Positions 1-9,071 of a stretch of DNA of 64,000 nucleotides are shown here, one piece after another. The DNA comes from Ralstonia sp. A12. Lineage in GTDB: Bacteria > Pseudomonadota > Gammaproteobacteria > Burkholderiales > Burkholderiaceae. Both the position numbers and the translations under genes were made by a program. The DNA is taken from positions 62,001 through 126,000 of the forward strand of contig NZ_JSZO01000014.1 in the NCBI RefSeq assembly GCF_000801955.1, read 5' to 3'. The notes below the pieces were generated by a model. The model saw only the letters and a list, made by a program, of their open reading frames with translations. It did no database searches and was not told the DNA's origin. Each line of letters begins with the position of its first letter. Positions within the stretch are counted from its first letter, which is position 1.

Positions 1-1086
1 ACCGCGGTGTTCATCACCTACGATGAGAACGACGGCTTCTTCGACCACCTCGTGCCGGCTTTTGCCGCATCCGGCAGCGCGGGCAGCAATGGCTTGTCAA
101 CGGTCGACACCACGGGCGAATACTTCCCGGGCAACAGCAAGTACGGTGCGGGCAGCTATGGCCTGGGCGTGCGTGTGCCGATGCTGGTGGTGTCGCCGTG
201 GTCCAAGGGCGGCTTCGTCTGCTCGGAAACCTTCGACCACACGTCGATCATCCGCTTCATCGAGCAGCGCTATGCGCGCACGCACAACGTCAAGTCGCCG
301 AACATCTCGAAGTGGCGCCGTGCGGTGTGCGGTGATCTGACGTCCGCGTTCAACTTCGCGACGCCCAACGAGGTGGTGCCCACGCTGCCGAGCACCACCG
401 CCTACGTGCCGAAGGACAAGCTGCGCCACGCCAACTACGTTCCGCTGCCGCCGCTGGTGCAGGCGGTGCCCAAGCAGGAGAGCGGTGTGCGTCCGGCGCG
501 TGCGCTGCCTTACGAGCTGTTCGTGCGCGGCCGCCACGACGAGGCCGCTGCCAAGTTCCAACTGGACTTCGTCAACACGGGCGACGTGGGTGCGGCCTTC
601 CTCGTCTACACCGCCGGCAGCGTGGATGCACCGCGCACCTACACGGTGGAAGCCGGCAAGCGCCTGTCGGACAAACTGCCCGTAGGCGCCGGTGGCGCGT
701 ACGACTTCACGGTGCATGGCCCGAACGGTTTCCTGCGCCGCTTTGTCGGCAAGCTCACGCTGTCGGGCCTGCTGCATCCGCATGGCCGCCGCGCGCTGGA
801 AGTGAAGGAGGGCTACGACGTGGCTAACGGCAACCTGGAGCTGCGCCTGATCAACCACGGCCGCGCGCACACGACGTTCACGGTCAAGAACGCCTACACG
901 GGCGAGAGCGTGCAGCGCGAAGTGCGCGGCGGTGACGATGCCTCGGTGTACCTGGACCTGCGCGGCCAGCACGCCTGGTACGACCTGACCGTCACGGCCA
1001 GCACCGACGCCGGCTTCCAGCGACGCCTGGCCGGCCACGTGGAGACGGATCGCCCGAGCGCGTCGGATCCGGCACTGGGCGCCTAA
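1..1086 (+). CDS. Phosphocholine-specific phospholipase C, C-terminal part (5' end outside window)
   Basis: Open from the first base, so the start codon and the signal/Tat sequence lie upstream. The first residues (VFITYDENDGFFDH) are the end of the phosphoesterase catalytic domain of the PlcH/PlcN family; the rest is two immunoglobulin-like C-terminal DUF756 domains, roughly residues 170-255 (beginning ALPYELFVRG) and 265-350 (beginning RALEVKEGYD). Family members are about 700 residues, so about half is here. These secreted enzymes release phosphocholine from phosphatidylcholine or sphingomyelin. The choline oxidation genes 3.5 kb downstream make lipid-derived choline the likely product use. 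Family assignment is firm; substrate range is inferred. Confidence 0.93.
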   Translation, partial: TAVFITYDENDGFFDHLVPAFAASGSAGSNGLSTVDTTGEYFPGNSKYGAGSYGLGVRVPMLVVSPWSKGGFVCSETFDHTSIIRFIEQRYARTHNVKSPNISKWRRAVCGDLTSAFNFATPNEVVPTLPSTTAYVPKDKLRHANYVPLPPLVQAVPKQESGVRPARALPYELFVRGRHDEAAAKFQLDFVNTGDVGAAFLVYTAGSVDAPRTYTVEAGKRLSDKLPVGAGGAYDFTVHGPNGFLRRFVGKLTLSGLLHPHGRRALEVKEGYDVANGNLELRLINHGRAHTTFTVKNAYTGESVQREVRGGDDASVYLDLRGQHAWYDLTVTASTDAGFQRRLAGHVETDRPSASDPALGA

Positions 1087-1113
1087 GAAGAAACACCGGC
1101 AGCACCCAAGCAA

Positions 1114-1150
1114 AACGGCCCGCTGACAGTCACGTCAGCGGGCCGTTCTT
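1114..1150. terminator. Bidirectional intrinsic terminator between phospholipase C and the DMT operon
   Basis: A perfect 14-bp stem (AACGGCCCGCTGAC, 1114-1127, pairing with 1134-1147) with a 6-nt loop, A-rich on the left and T-rich on the right. It sits 27 bases after the phospholipase stop and just beyond the end of the converging reverse-strand genes, so it can serve both. Confidence 0.85.
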
Positions 1151-1164
1151 CCATGGCGGCGCGA

Positions 1165-1275
1165 TCAGAGTTGTCGCGTGTACGTACGCGCCTGATACAG
1201 CGCCAGCGCGCTCAACCCGACGATCATCACGATCGCCAGCACGTCGGCAAACGGGTAGCCCCAGTAGCTCGTCAT
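1165..1275 (-). CDS. 36-residue single-pass membrane peptide
   Basis: Encodes MTSYWGYPFADVLAIVMIVG followed by a hydrophobic stretch and a basic tail ending ARTYTRQL. One membrane segment, about residues 9-28, then a short positively charged cytoplasmic end. The ATG overlaps the stop of the winged-helix gene upstream in an ATGA arrangement (bases 1272-1275 on the reverse strand), the same coupling used between that gene and the permease, which strongly supports real translation despite the small size. Probably a subunit or stabiliser of the permease encoded first in this operon; that role is inference. I recognise no named family. Confidence 0.7.
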   Translation of the reverse strand: MTSYWGYPFADVLAIVMIVGLSALALYQARTYTRQL

Positions 1276-1574
1276 TGCGTGGTCTCCTTCGGTTCGACGT
1301 CGATCAGGCCAGTGTCCGCCATGCGTTGGCGGCCGAACTCGGTGATGGTGTAGCGGAAGTGCATCTTGCCGGTGGCTTCGTCCAGCATGTCGTCCGGCGT
1401 CTGCACCAAGCCACCGGAGTACAGGTCGGCCAGGATGGCGCGGATGCTGCCTGTCCAGTAGTCGTCTTCGGGTTTGCCGTATTCGATGCAGGTGCGGTGG
1501 GCGATGTCGCCGTCCCACAGGCCGTCGCCGTCGGCCAACAGTTGCAGGATGTAGCCCTTCATGTGCAGCTTCAT
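1272..1574 (-). CDS. Small winged-helix (PadR-like) protein
   Basis: 100 residues starting MKLHMKGYILQLLADGDGLW. The pattern of an N-terminal helix (KGYILQLLADG), a helix-turn-helix-like middle (SIRAILADLYSGGLVQ) and a beta wing (KMHFRYTITEFGRQRM) resembles PadR or other stand-alone winged-helix folds. Its ATG overlaps the permease stop and its stop overlaps the start of the 36-residue peptide, so all three are translationally coupled. A DNA-binding regulator of the permease operon is plausible; it could instead be a protein-interaction winged helix. No ligand domain is visible. Function unproven. Confidence 0.75.
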   Translation of the reverse strand: MKLHMKGYILQLLADGDGLWDGDIAHRTCIEYGKPEDDYWTGSIRAILADLYSGGLVQTPDDMLDEATGKMHFRYTITEFGRQRMADTGLIDVEPKETTQ

Positions 1575-2650
1575 GCGTGTGTCTCCGTTGTTGTTATGGG
1601 AGTGGCAGGCGCCGTGCCGCGAATCACTTCGAGGTTTTCCGAGCTTTCCGACACCATCACGAAGCCGCCGAAGATCACCAGCGCCAGCCCGATCAGGAAG
1701 TACCACTCCGGAAACTGCAGCGTGAAGATGGCCGTGAAGAGGGTGGCGAACATCGCGTAGAACGCGCCCAGCGCCTGCCCGCGCCCCACGCCGATCAGCG
1801 GGAAGGACTTGTACCAGGCCACCGCGCAGAACGAGAAGGTGAGTCCGCCCACCGCCAGCCACAGCAGCGCCTTGCTATGCACGATGCCCGCGGCAATCTC
1901 CGTGACGGGCACTGGCACATGCGCGAATAGCGCGATGGCCGGCAGGATGAGGGCGACCCAGTAAATGGCCTCGGCGGTGTAGCGGATGGAGACGCCGCAA
2001 TCAGGGTCCGTCACATCCATCGCGCGGCCGACGATCGCGCCTTCCAGGCCCCAGCCGATGGCGGCCATGGCGCCGCCCAGGTAGCCGATCCACTGGTTGC
2101 CGCCGCTGTGCGATTCGGCCATCAGCGCCGGCGCGTAGATCGCCACGCCGCCCAGGATGATGATGGCGATGCCCACGGCTGCCCGCGCGCTGATGCGCTC
2201 GTTGTACCAAAGCTTGGCCACCGTCGCGCCCACCACCGGATACAGCAGGCCGGCCACCGCCGCGAACACCGCGCCCACATAGCCCATCGCCAGGTATGAG
2301 CCGAAGTTGGCCATCAGCCCGCCGGCCACGGCTGCAATGAAGTACCAGCGTGAAATCTTGCGGAACTGGCCGAGGGTGCGGAAGTAATCGCCCAGCTTGC
2401 CGAGCGTGCCGAGCCACACCCACTGGAACAGCACCACCATGCAGCTATGGAACGCCGTGATGACCGCCGCACAGGTGAGGAAGACGCGCGGGTCGGAGAG
2501 GTCGATGGTGGCGAACGGCGACTCATGCCAGACGGCGGTGCCCGGCACGTACCACGCACCCCACAGGATGGCGGCCCACAGCGCCCAGCGGTAACCCCAC
2601 TGCAGCGTGCGTCGATGATGTGCCGCGCGGGCGGCGGAAGATGAAGCCAA
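1571..2650 (-). CDS. DMT-superfamily (EamA-type) inner-membrane permease
   Basis: 359 residues with about ten hydrophobic segments in two EamA-like halves; the first half carries the typical ALWAAILWGAWYVPG start and LLYPVVGATVAKLWYNERIS motif. The start is TTG at 2648-2650, chosen because AAGGAG lies 7 bases upstream on the reverse strand and no better ATG precedes the first membrane segment. First gene of a three-gene coupled operon. Members of this superfamily move small metabolites. Being next to betB/betA and a phospholipase C suggests a choline-related or quaternary-amine substrate, but sequence alone does not give substrate or direction. Confidence 0.85.
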   Translation of the reverse strand: MASSSAARAAHHRRTLQWGYRWALWAAILWGAWYVPGTAVWHESPFATIDLSDPRVFLTCAAVITAFHSCMVVLFQWVWLGTLGKLGDYFRTLGQFRKISRWYFIAAVAGGLMANFGSYLAMGYVGAVFAAVAGLLYPVVGATVAKLWYNERISARAAVGIAIIILGGVAIYAPALMAESHSGGNQWIGYLGGAMAAIGWGLEGAIVGRAMDVTDPDCGVSIRYTAEAIYWVALILPAIALFAHVPVPVTEIAAGIVHSKALLWLAVGGLTFSFCAVAWYKSFPLIGVGRGQALGAFYAMFATLFTAIFTLQFPEWYFLIGLALVIFGGFVMVSESSENLEVIRGTAPATPITTTETHA

Positions 2651-2853
2651 AGCCGGTCTCCTTGTTCTGTGCGCCGTGCCCGCGAGCCCATCATGCGGGT
2701 GGCACGAAAGTTACTGGAGGTGTAAAAATTAACTGATGGTATTTCTGGGTGAGTCTAAGCCGGCCCTCCAGGCTTGCCGGAAAATCAGTCGCAACGATTG
2801 ACGGGTTTGTCAGAAGTTGACGTATGCAACGTCAAGTGACGGTGGTGCGTCCG

Positions 2854-4299
2854 TTAAGAGGCGCCCGCCTCGGGCACCAAGTCCACCACGGTGATGAGGT
2901 GCAGCGGCGCCTCGGTGGCCGGATCGCGCGCCAGTGACGTGGTCACGCGCACCGGTACGGCCGAGCCATCGCCGCGTACCAGTTGCAGCGAGAGCGCATA
3001 GGCTGGCACCGTGCCGGCGAGCAGCTCACCGTACTGGCGCAGGTGGCGTGCAAGGTCATCACGGTGCGTGAGGTCGAGCAGCGTGCGCTGCTGCAGCGCC
3101 GCTTCGGACTGGCCCAGCAGCCGACACAGCCACGGGTTGGCACGCAGGCAGCGGCCTTCCAGGCTCACCTGTGCAATGCCGACCGGCGCCTGCTCGAACA
3201 GCGTGCGCAGCTTGGCTTCGCTGTCGCGGAAGGCGGCCTGCGCTTCCACGTCGGCGGTCACGTCCTGCGCCGCGCCGATCATCGTCGGGGTGGCCGCTGT
3301 TGGGTCCTGCGCCTCGCCTTCTTCGCAGATGTGGCGGCGTGAGCCGTCGGGCAGGGTGATGGTGTATTCCATGCGGTACGGCTGCCGGGTCGCGACCGCC
3401 TGGTCCAGCACGGCCTGCACGCGGGCGCGGTCGGCGGGGATGATCGAGTCCAGATACCGCGCCATCGTTACCGGCGTGGCTTGTGGCGCCCAGCCGAAGA
3501 TGCGGTAGGCCTCGTCCGTCCAGCGGCAGGCGTCGCTGCCGGGTTCCCAGATCCAGCTGCCCAGATGGGCAATCTGCTGCGCCTTGGCGAGCAGCGCCTC
3601 CGAGTCGCGCAGCGCGGCTTCGGCCGTGCGGCGCTCAGTGATGTCCAGGCTCAGGCCGATCATCTTGACCGGGCGGTCCTGCGCATCCCGCACGAGCGTG
3701 GCGCGTGAGACGATCCAGCGCACCGCATCCGGCGCCGGGTGGATGCGGAATTCATGCGCGTAGACACCGCCGTCGGCCAGGTTCTGCGCGATGGCGGCCT
3801 GCACACCCGGCGCGTCTTCCGGCGCGACGCATTGCCAGAAATCTTCCAGCGTACGGATCGGCCGGCCGAACAGGCGCGCGGCATTCGGCGAATACGCCAC
3901 CGCATCCGTCAGCAGGTTCCACTCCCACGTGACCACGCCGGAAATCTCCTGCGCGAAGGTCATGCGCGCCTCGCTTTCCATGATGGCAGCCAGGTGTTTC
4001 TGGCGACCTTCGCGGGCGCGGGTGTCGGTGTTCAGGTTGGCTTCCAGGTCGGCCAGGGCGCGGTCGCCGTAGCGCAGCCACAGCCAGTTCACGTTCAGAA
4101 AGCGCGCCAGCGCCAGCAGGTTGGCGTACTCAATCTCGCCGCCGCGCGTCCATTTGTGCACCGCCGAGGGCGATACGCCCAGCGCTGCCGCCACCTGCTT
4201 GAGCTGGATGCGGCCGCGCGTCAGCACGCCTTTGAGGCGGCCGGCAAAGCTGTCGTCATCAAGCGGGCCGTCGGATGATGGAAGTGCAGCGGCGGTCAT
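2854..4299 (-). CDS. XRE-type HTH regulator with three PAS domains
   Basis: 481 residues. An N-terminal Cro/CI-type helix-turn-helix (about residues 20-80, core LKQVAAALGVSPSAVHKWTR) is followed by three PAS domains, approximately 108-226, 235-355 and 362-476; the first two end in PAC-like segments (GLSLDITERR, GAAQDVTADV). It stops right after the third PAS; no histidine kinase, GGDEF or sigma-54 domain follows, so the output must be the DNA-binding head. It is divergent from betB with a 268-bp shared upstream region and faces the DMT operon from the other side, so it is the obvious candidate regulator of both. The ligand sensed is unknown. Confidence 0.85.
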   Translation of the reverse strand: MTAAALPSSDGPLDDDSFAGRLKGVLTRGRIQLKQVAAALGVSPSAVHKWTRGGEIEYANLLALARFLNVNWLWLRYGDRALADLEANLNTDTRAREGRQKHLAAIMESEARMTFAQEISGVVTWEWNLLTDAVAYSPNAARLFGRPIRTLEDFWQCVAPEDAPGVQAAIAQNLADGGVYAHEFRIHPAPDAVRWIVSRATLVRDAQDRPVKMIGLSLDITERRTAEAALRDSEALLAKAQQIAHLGSWIWEPGSDACRWTDEAYRIFGWAPQATPVTMARYLDSIIPADRARVQAVLDQAVATRQPYRMEYTITLPDGSRRHICEEGEAQDPTAATPTMIGAAQDVTADVEAQAAFRDSEAKLRTLFEQAPVGIAQVSLEGRCLRANPWLCRLLGQSEAALQQRTLLDLTHRDDLARHLRQYGELLAGTVPAYALSLQLVRGDGSAVPVRVTTSLARDPATEAPLHLITVVDLVPEAGAS

Positions 4300-4567
4300 G
4301 AAGCGGAATTCACTGGAAGTTGTTCGCGACAGTATAGCGCGTCGTAAATAGCAAAAATCTATTGGTTTGCGTGTTTGTTAGGTCTTAACGATTGGCCTGT
4401 GGCAACTAATTTTTCCTAGACTAGTCCATAATTCTCTAAAGGTAAATAAAAACACCAACAGTGAATTTCTGGGTCGCCGCACCAAATCACGCCTGCTCGG
4501 GCGCTACGGTGTCGGCATTTCGGGCGCCGTCTTCTTTGTGCGCCAGCCATCAACAGGGCTACTGGAT
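4300..4567. promoter_or_regulatory. Divergent intergenic region of the XRE-PAS regulator and betB
   Basis: 268 bp, noticeably more AT-rich than its surroundings around 4340-4465, holding the promoters of two divergent genes. I see no BetI-type operator, and no BetI repressor is encoded nearby, so control by the XRE-PAS protein is the simplest reading. No -35/-10 pair stands out enough to call. Confidence 0.55.
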
Positions 4568-6091
4568 ATGACGCAAGCTTCCCTTTCCACCGATTTCCGC
4601 TCCGCCACACTGGCGCCCCGTCTTGATCTGTATATCGACGGCCAGTGGGTGCAGCCCGAAGGCGGCGTGTACCGCGACATCGTCGATCCCGCCAACGAAA
4701 ACGTCCTGACGCAGGCCGCCGATGCGTCCGTGGCCGATGCGCAGCGCGCCATCGCCGCCGCCCGCCGCGCCTTTGACGAAGGCCCGTGGCGCAACACCGG
4801 CACGCGCGAGCGCGCCCGCCTGCTCAACCGCATTGCTGACGCCATCGACGCCGATGCGGAAAACCTCGCCACGCTCGAATCGCTGAACACCGGCAAGACC
4901 CTCATCGAAAGCCGTTGGGACATGGATGGCATTGCCGCCACGTTCCGTTACTTCGCAGGCCTGGTCGCCACCGAGTCGGGCCTGGTGAACGAAGCGCCGT
5001 CGCACGTCATCAGCCGTACGCTGCGCGAGCCGGTCGGCGTGTGCGGCCTGATCACGCCGTGGAACTACCCGCTGCTGCAGGCCGCATGGAAGATCGCCCC
5101 GGCGCTGGGTGCGGGCAACACGGTGGTTATCAAGCCGAGCAACCTGACGCCGCTGACCACGCACCGCTTTACCGAGCTGCTGATTGAAGTCGGCGTGCCG
5201 GCGGGCGTGTTCAACCTGATTACCGGCGCGGGTGAAGCCGGTGCCGAGTTGTCGCGCAACCTAGACGTGGATCTCGTCTCGTTCACGGGTGGTGCGGTGG
5301 CAGGTGCGGCCGTCATGAACGCGGCCATCGGCAACTTCAAGAAGATCGGCCTGGAACTGGGCGGCAAGAACCCGAACATCATCTTTGACGATGCGGACTT
5401 CGATGCCGCCGTCGATCACGCCGTCAACGCCGCGTTCTTCCACGCCGGCCAGGTGTGCTCGGCGGGCTCGCGCCTGATGTTGCAAGACGGTATTCACGAC
5501 CGCTTTGTCGAAGCGCTGGTTGAGCGTGTGAAACGCATCCGTATCGGCAACGGCTTTGACGACGGCACGCAGATGGGCCCGGTGCAGTCGGCCTTCCAGC
5601 GCCAGAAGATCATCAACATGGTTCAGGCCGGTGTGGCCGAAGGTGCGGTGCTGCGTTGTGGAGGCAAGGTGCCGGAAGGCAAGGCCTTTGAGCGCGGCTT
5701 CTGGCTGGAGCCGACCGTGCTTACCAATGTGCACGACAACATGAAGATCGCCACCGAAGAGATCTTCGGCCCGGCACTCACCATCGAGCGTTTCAACACC
5801 GAAGAAGAAGCCGTGCGCCGTGCCAACAACACGCCGTTCGGCCTGGCCGGCGCGGTGTGGACGCGCGATCTGGATCGCGCCAACCGCGTGAGCCGCGCAC
5901 TGCGTTTCGGCACCGTGTGGGCCAACGACTACCACCCGTACTTCCCGGAAGCGCCGTGGGGCGGCTACAAGGCCAGTGGCATTGGCCGCGAGCTCGGCCG
6001 AGGTGGTCTGGACGAGTACACCGAACTCAAGCACAGCTACATCAACCTCGCACCGGCTCCGATGGGCTGGTTCGGCAAGGACGCTGAGTAA
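4568..6091 (+). CDS. betB: Betaine aldehyde dehydrogenase
   Basis: 507 residues from ATG 4568 (MTQASLSTDF); an in-frame start at 4538 would add ten residues outside the family alignment and has no better ribosome site. NAD-dependent aldehyde dehydrogenase that oxidises betaine aldehyde to glycine betaine. The catalytic cysteine is C297 in FFHAGQVCSAGSR and the general-base glutamate E263 in GLELGGKNPN; the GFxxE-like NAD loop (SFTGGAVAG) and PWNYPL segment are in place. Length matches BetB, slightly long at the N-terminus. It sits 16 bp before betA, forming the second step of the choline to betaine pathway. Other aldehyde substrates cannot be excluded. Confidence 0.9.
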   Translation: MTQASLSTDFRSATLAPRLDLYIDGQWVQPEGGVYRDIVDPANENVLTQAADASVADAQRAIAAARRAFDEGPWRNTGTRERARLLNRIADAIDADAENLATLESLNTGKTLIESRWDMDGIAATFRYFAGLVATESGLVNEAPSHVISRTLREPVGVCGLITPWNYPLLQAAWKIAPALGAGNTVVIKPSNLTPLTTHRFTELLIEVGVPAGVFNLITGAGEAGAELSRNLDVDLVSFTGGAVAGAAVMNAAIGNFKKIGLELGGKNPNIIFDDADFDAAVDHAVNAAFFHAGQVCSAGSRLMLQDGIHDRFVEALVERVKRIRIGNGFDDGTQMGPVQSAFQRQKIINMVQAGVAEGAVLRCGGKVPEGKAFERGFWLEPTVLTNVHDNMKIATEEIFGPALTIERFNTEEEAVRRANNTPFGLAGAVWTRDLDRANRVSRALRFGTVWANDYHPYFPEAPWGGYKASGIGRELGRGGLDEYTELKHSYINLAPAPMGWFGKDAE

Positions 6092-6107
6092 CCAGGGAGG
6101 GTAAGTT

Positions 6108-7829
6108 TTGACGACGAACACCGTACAGGAATACGACTACATCATCGTGGGCGCGGGTTCGGCTGGCTGCGTGCTGGCCGCGCGCCTGACCGAAGACCCG
6201 GACGTGACCGTGCTGCTGCTCGAAGCGGGCGGCCCTGACCACCGCTGGGATTTCCGCACGCAGATGCCGGCCGCGCTGGCGTATCCGCTGCAGGGCACGA
6301 CATACAACTGGGCCTACGAGACCGAGCCCGAGCCGCACATGAACAACCGCCGCATGTCGCAGGGCCGCGGCAAGGGGTTGGGCGGCTCATCGCTCATCAA
6401 CGGCATGTGTTTCATCCGTGGCAACGCGATGGACTACGAGCGCTGGGCGAGTGACTTCCAGTTGGATGACTGGACGTACGCCGACTGCCTGCCGTACTTC
6501 CGCAAGTCGGAAACCTACGACAAGGGTGCCAACGATTGGCACGGCGATTCGGGCCCGTTGCAGGTGACCACGCCCAAGCAGGACAACAGCCTGCTCTTCC
6601 ACGCCTTCATCGAAGCCGGTGAGCAAGCCGGCATTCCAGCCACTGATGACCTGAACGGCTACCGTCAGGAAGGCCTGGGGCCGATGGACCGTACCGTCAA
6701 TGCCAAGGGCCGCCGCGCCAGCACGTCGCTCTGTTTTCTCGACAATGCGCGCAAGCGTTCCACGCTGACGGTGCTGCCGCGTGTGCTGGCCGATCGCGTG
6801 ATCTTCGAGGGCACGCGTGCCGTGGGCGTTGAAGCGCTGATGGATGGCAATCGCGAAACGTGGCGCGCGCGCCGCGAAGTGATTGTCACCAGTGGCGCCA
6901 TCGCGTCGCCGCAGTTGCTGCAGCGCTCGGGCGTGGGCAACGCGGATGAGCTGCGCGCGATGGGTATCCACTCGGTCGCGCATCTGCCGGGCGTGGGAGA
7001 GAACCTGCAGGACCACCTGGAGATGTACATCCAGTACGAGTGCCTGCGTCCGGTGTCGATCTACGAAAACACGCTCTGGTACAACAAGCCGAAGGTCGGC
7101 CTGGAGTGGTACCTGAACGGCACCGGTGCCGGCGCCAGCAACCACTTCGAAGCGGGCGGCTTCATCCGCAGCGACGACAGCTTTGAATGGCCGAACATCC
7201 AGTACCACTTCCTGCCGCTGGCGGTGAACTACGACGGCAGCAACCCGGTGAGGATGCACGGCTTCCAGTGCCACGTTGGGTCGATGCGCTCGCCGTCCAC
7301 GGGCTACGTGAAGCTCGCCTCGCGTGACCCGCGTGACAAGCCGCGCATCCTGTTCAACTACATGGCGCACGACGTGGACTGGCGCGAGTTCCGCGCCGGG
7401 GTGCGCATCACGCGCGACATCATCGCGCAGCGCGCATTCGACCAGTACCGAGGCCGCGAGATCAGCCCTGGCCCAAGTGTGCAGACTGATGCCGAGATCG
7501 ACGCCTTCGTGCGCCACCATGCCGAGACCGCACTGCACCCGTCCTGCACCTGCAAGATGGGCTCGGCGGACGACCCGATGGCCGTGGTCGACAACGAAGG
7601 CCGTGTGCACGGGCTCGACGGCCTGCGCGTGGTTGATGCGTCGATCATGCCGCGCATCGTCACCGGCAACCTGAACGCGCCGACGATCATGATGGCCGAG
7701 AAGATCGCCGATCGTATTCGCGGTTTGGCACCGCTTGCGCGCTCGGATGCGGCGTTCTACGTGCATGGCAAGTCGCCGCTGCAGGCGCCCGCCAAGCCGC
7801 TGGTCGCCAGCGAACTGGTGACGGCCTGA
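6108..7829 (+). CDS. betA: Choline dehydrogenase (GMC oxidoreductase)
   Basis: 573 residues. Starts at TTG 6108, supported by AGGGAGG 7 bases upstream; there is no nearby ATG that keeps the FAD-binding fold. Residues 10-21 ([12 protein letters not shown]) form the FAD Rossmann motif, [15 protein letters not shown] is the first GMC signature, and H477 in [10 protein letters not shown] is the GMC active-site histidine region. Oxidises choline to betaine aldehyde at the membrane, passing electrons to the respiratory chain. It is cotranscribed with betB and overlaps the following porin gene by one base. Some GMC enzymes of this type act on other alcohols, but the betB context favours choline. Confidence 0.9.
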   Translation: MTTNTVQEYDYIIVGAGSAGCVLAARLTEDPDVTVLLLEAGGPDHRWDFRTQMPAALAYPLQGTTYNWAYETEPEPHMNNRRMSQGRGKGLGGSSLINGMCFIRGNAMDYERWASDFQLDDWTYADCLPYFRKSETYDKGANDWHGDSGPLQVTTPKQDNSLLFHAFIEAGEQAGIPATDDLNGYRQEGLGPMDRTVNAKGRRASTSLCFLDNARKRSTLTVLPRVLADRVIFEGTRAVGVEALMDGNRETWRARREVIVTSGAIASPQLLQRSGVGNADELRAMGIHSVAHLPGVGENLQDHLEMYIQYECLRPVSIYENTLWYNKPKVGLEWYLNGTGAGASNHFEAGGFIRSDDSFEWPNIQYHFLPLAVNYDGSNPVRMHGFQCHVGSMRSPSTGYVKLASRDPRDKPRILFNYMAHDVDWREFRAGVRITRDIIAQRAFDQYRGREISPGPSVQTDAEIDAFVRHHAETALHPSCTCKMGSADDPMAVVDNEGRVHGLDGLRVVDASIMPRIVTGNLNAPTIMMAEKIADRIRGLAPLARSDAAFYVHGKSPLQAPAKPLVASELVTA

Positions 7830-8650
7830 TGCGCTGGTCGGTGCGCTGGCAGAGGATCGCGACGATGCTGAGCGGGGCGGCGGCATGCGCTGCTGCGCTG
7901 CCCGCATTTGCCGAAGAGACACCGGCCAGCGAGGGCAAACGCTGGTCGGCCAATGCCTCCGTCGTTTCGCAGTACGTGTCGCGCGGCCTGCGCCAGACGT
8001 GGGGCAAGCCTGTTCTGCAAGCCGGCGTCGATTACACGGCGCCGAACGGCTTCTACATCGGCGCATGGGGCTCACAGATCAGCGATCACGTCATCGCCGG
8101 CGGCCATGCGGAGATCGACACCTACGTTGGTTACACCACCACCATCGCGCACGGTATCGAGCTGACCACGGGGCTGTATCGCTACTGGTATCCGGGTGCC
8201 CGCTATGACAAGGCCTTTGCAGGCGGCCCGGCCACCGGCTACGGCTATACGGAATGGATGGCCGGCGCCGGTTGGCACGGCGTGTCGTTCAAGCTGTGGA
8301 CATCGTTGTCGAACTACTTCGGCTTTGATGGCAACTCGCTGGCCGACGGTATCGACAAAGGCAGCCGCGGTTCGACCTATGCCGAAGCCAACTGGGCCGT
8401 GCCGCTGCCCAACGAATTCACGCTCGGCCTGCACGTTGGCCATGAGCACGTGCGCAACCACAGCGCATTCGGCTTCACCGACTACCGCGTCGAGCTATCG
8501 CGGCCCATCAACAAATTCCTGATGCTGTCCGCCGCCTTCACGGGAGCGGATGCACCTGCTTACGCCCACCAGATTTCGGCGCGCAACGGCATCGACCGCA
8601 TGACGCTCGGCCGCCGCACGGTTGCGCTCAAGCTGACGGCGACGTACTGA
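7829..8650 (+). CDS. TorF/TIGR02001-type outer-membrane porin-like protein, bet operon
   Basis: 273 residues with a signal peptide cleaved near ALPAFA-EE (about residue 29). The mature part has the family start NASVVSQYVSRGLRQTWGKP, alternating amphipathic strands rich in Tyr/Gly, and ends KLTATY with an aromatic C-terminal residue, as outer-membrane beta-barrels do. The ATG overlaps the betA stop (TGATG), so it is translated from the same mRNA. By position it may be a channel for choline or betaine; that is inference. A second family member at 37047 heads the glnK-amtB operon, so these barrels appear to be recruited per substrate. Confidence 0.85.
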   Translation: MRWSVRWQRIATMLSGAAACAAALPAFAEETPASEGKRWSANASVVSQYVSRGLRQTWGKPVLQAGVDYTAPNGFYIGAWGSQISDHVIAGGHAEIDTYVGYTTTIAHGIELTTGLYRYWYPGARYDKAFAGGPATGYGYTEWMAGAGWHGVSFKLWTSLSNYFGFDGNSLADGIDKGSRGSTYAEANWAVPLPNEFTLGLHVGHEHVRNHSAFGFTDYRVELSRPINKFLMLSAAFTGADAPAYAHQISARNGIDRMTLGRRTVALKLTATY

Positions 8651-8713
8651 GCGGCAGGCGACGTCTTCCCTTCAACCTTTTCCCCACAACCTTCGCTCTG
8701 AGAGCAACACACC

Positions 8714-9016
8714 ATGGCCTCCCTGGGTTTTACCGACATTGTCGGTCTGGTCGGCGTCGCCGCTTATGTTTCTGCGCACTTTGGCGTGCAGGTCCTGCAT
8801 AAATCGCCGACTGGCGCGTTTGCCGTTCGGCTCAACCTGCTCGGACCCGCCTGCATCCTGATTTCATTGATGGGTGCATTCAACCTCGCCTCATTTCTCA
8901 CGCAATTCTTCTGGCTGGTGTTGACGCTGATGGGGTGGTGGAGGAACAAGCAGGCAGGGCGGCCGGTGGCGGAGGTGCCCGGCGCACCGCGCCCGGGGCA
9001 ACCCGCGCAGCAATAG
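8714..9016 (+). CDS. CBU_0592-like small inner-membrane protein
   Basis: 100 residues starting MASLGFTDIVGLVGVAAYVS with three hydrophobic segments (about 8-26, 42-58 and 62-76) and a polar Pro/Gly-rich tail. The ARLNLLGPACILISL-like middle segment is typical of the CBU_0592 family, whose role is unknown. It follows the porin by 63 bp on the same strand and is closed by a strong terminator, so it may be the last gene of the betB-betA-porin transcript. Confidence 0.75.
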   Translation: MASLGFTDIVGLVGVAAYVSAHFGVQVLHKSPTGAFAVRLNLLGPACILISLMGAFNLASFLTQFFWLVLTLMGWWRNKQAGRPVAEVPGAPRPGQPAQQ

Positions 9017-9036
9017 GTTCGTGTTGTTCTGCCAAG

Positions 9037-9065
9037 ACCGCGCTTTCTAGCGCGGTTTTTTTTTT
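9037..9065 (+). terminator. Intrinsic terminator after the bet/porin transcript
   Basis: Perfect 8-bp stem ACCGCGCT/AGCGCGGT (9037-9044 and 9049-9056) with a TTCT loop, followed by a run of T to 9065. It ends the forward transcript just before the converging LysR gene. Confidence 0.92.
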
Positions 9066-9071
9066 GCCGCG

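Noticed and set aside
6387-8075. Reverse-strand open frame of 562 codons opposite betA
   Set aside because: Antisense shadow of betA; no conserved segment.
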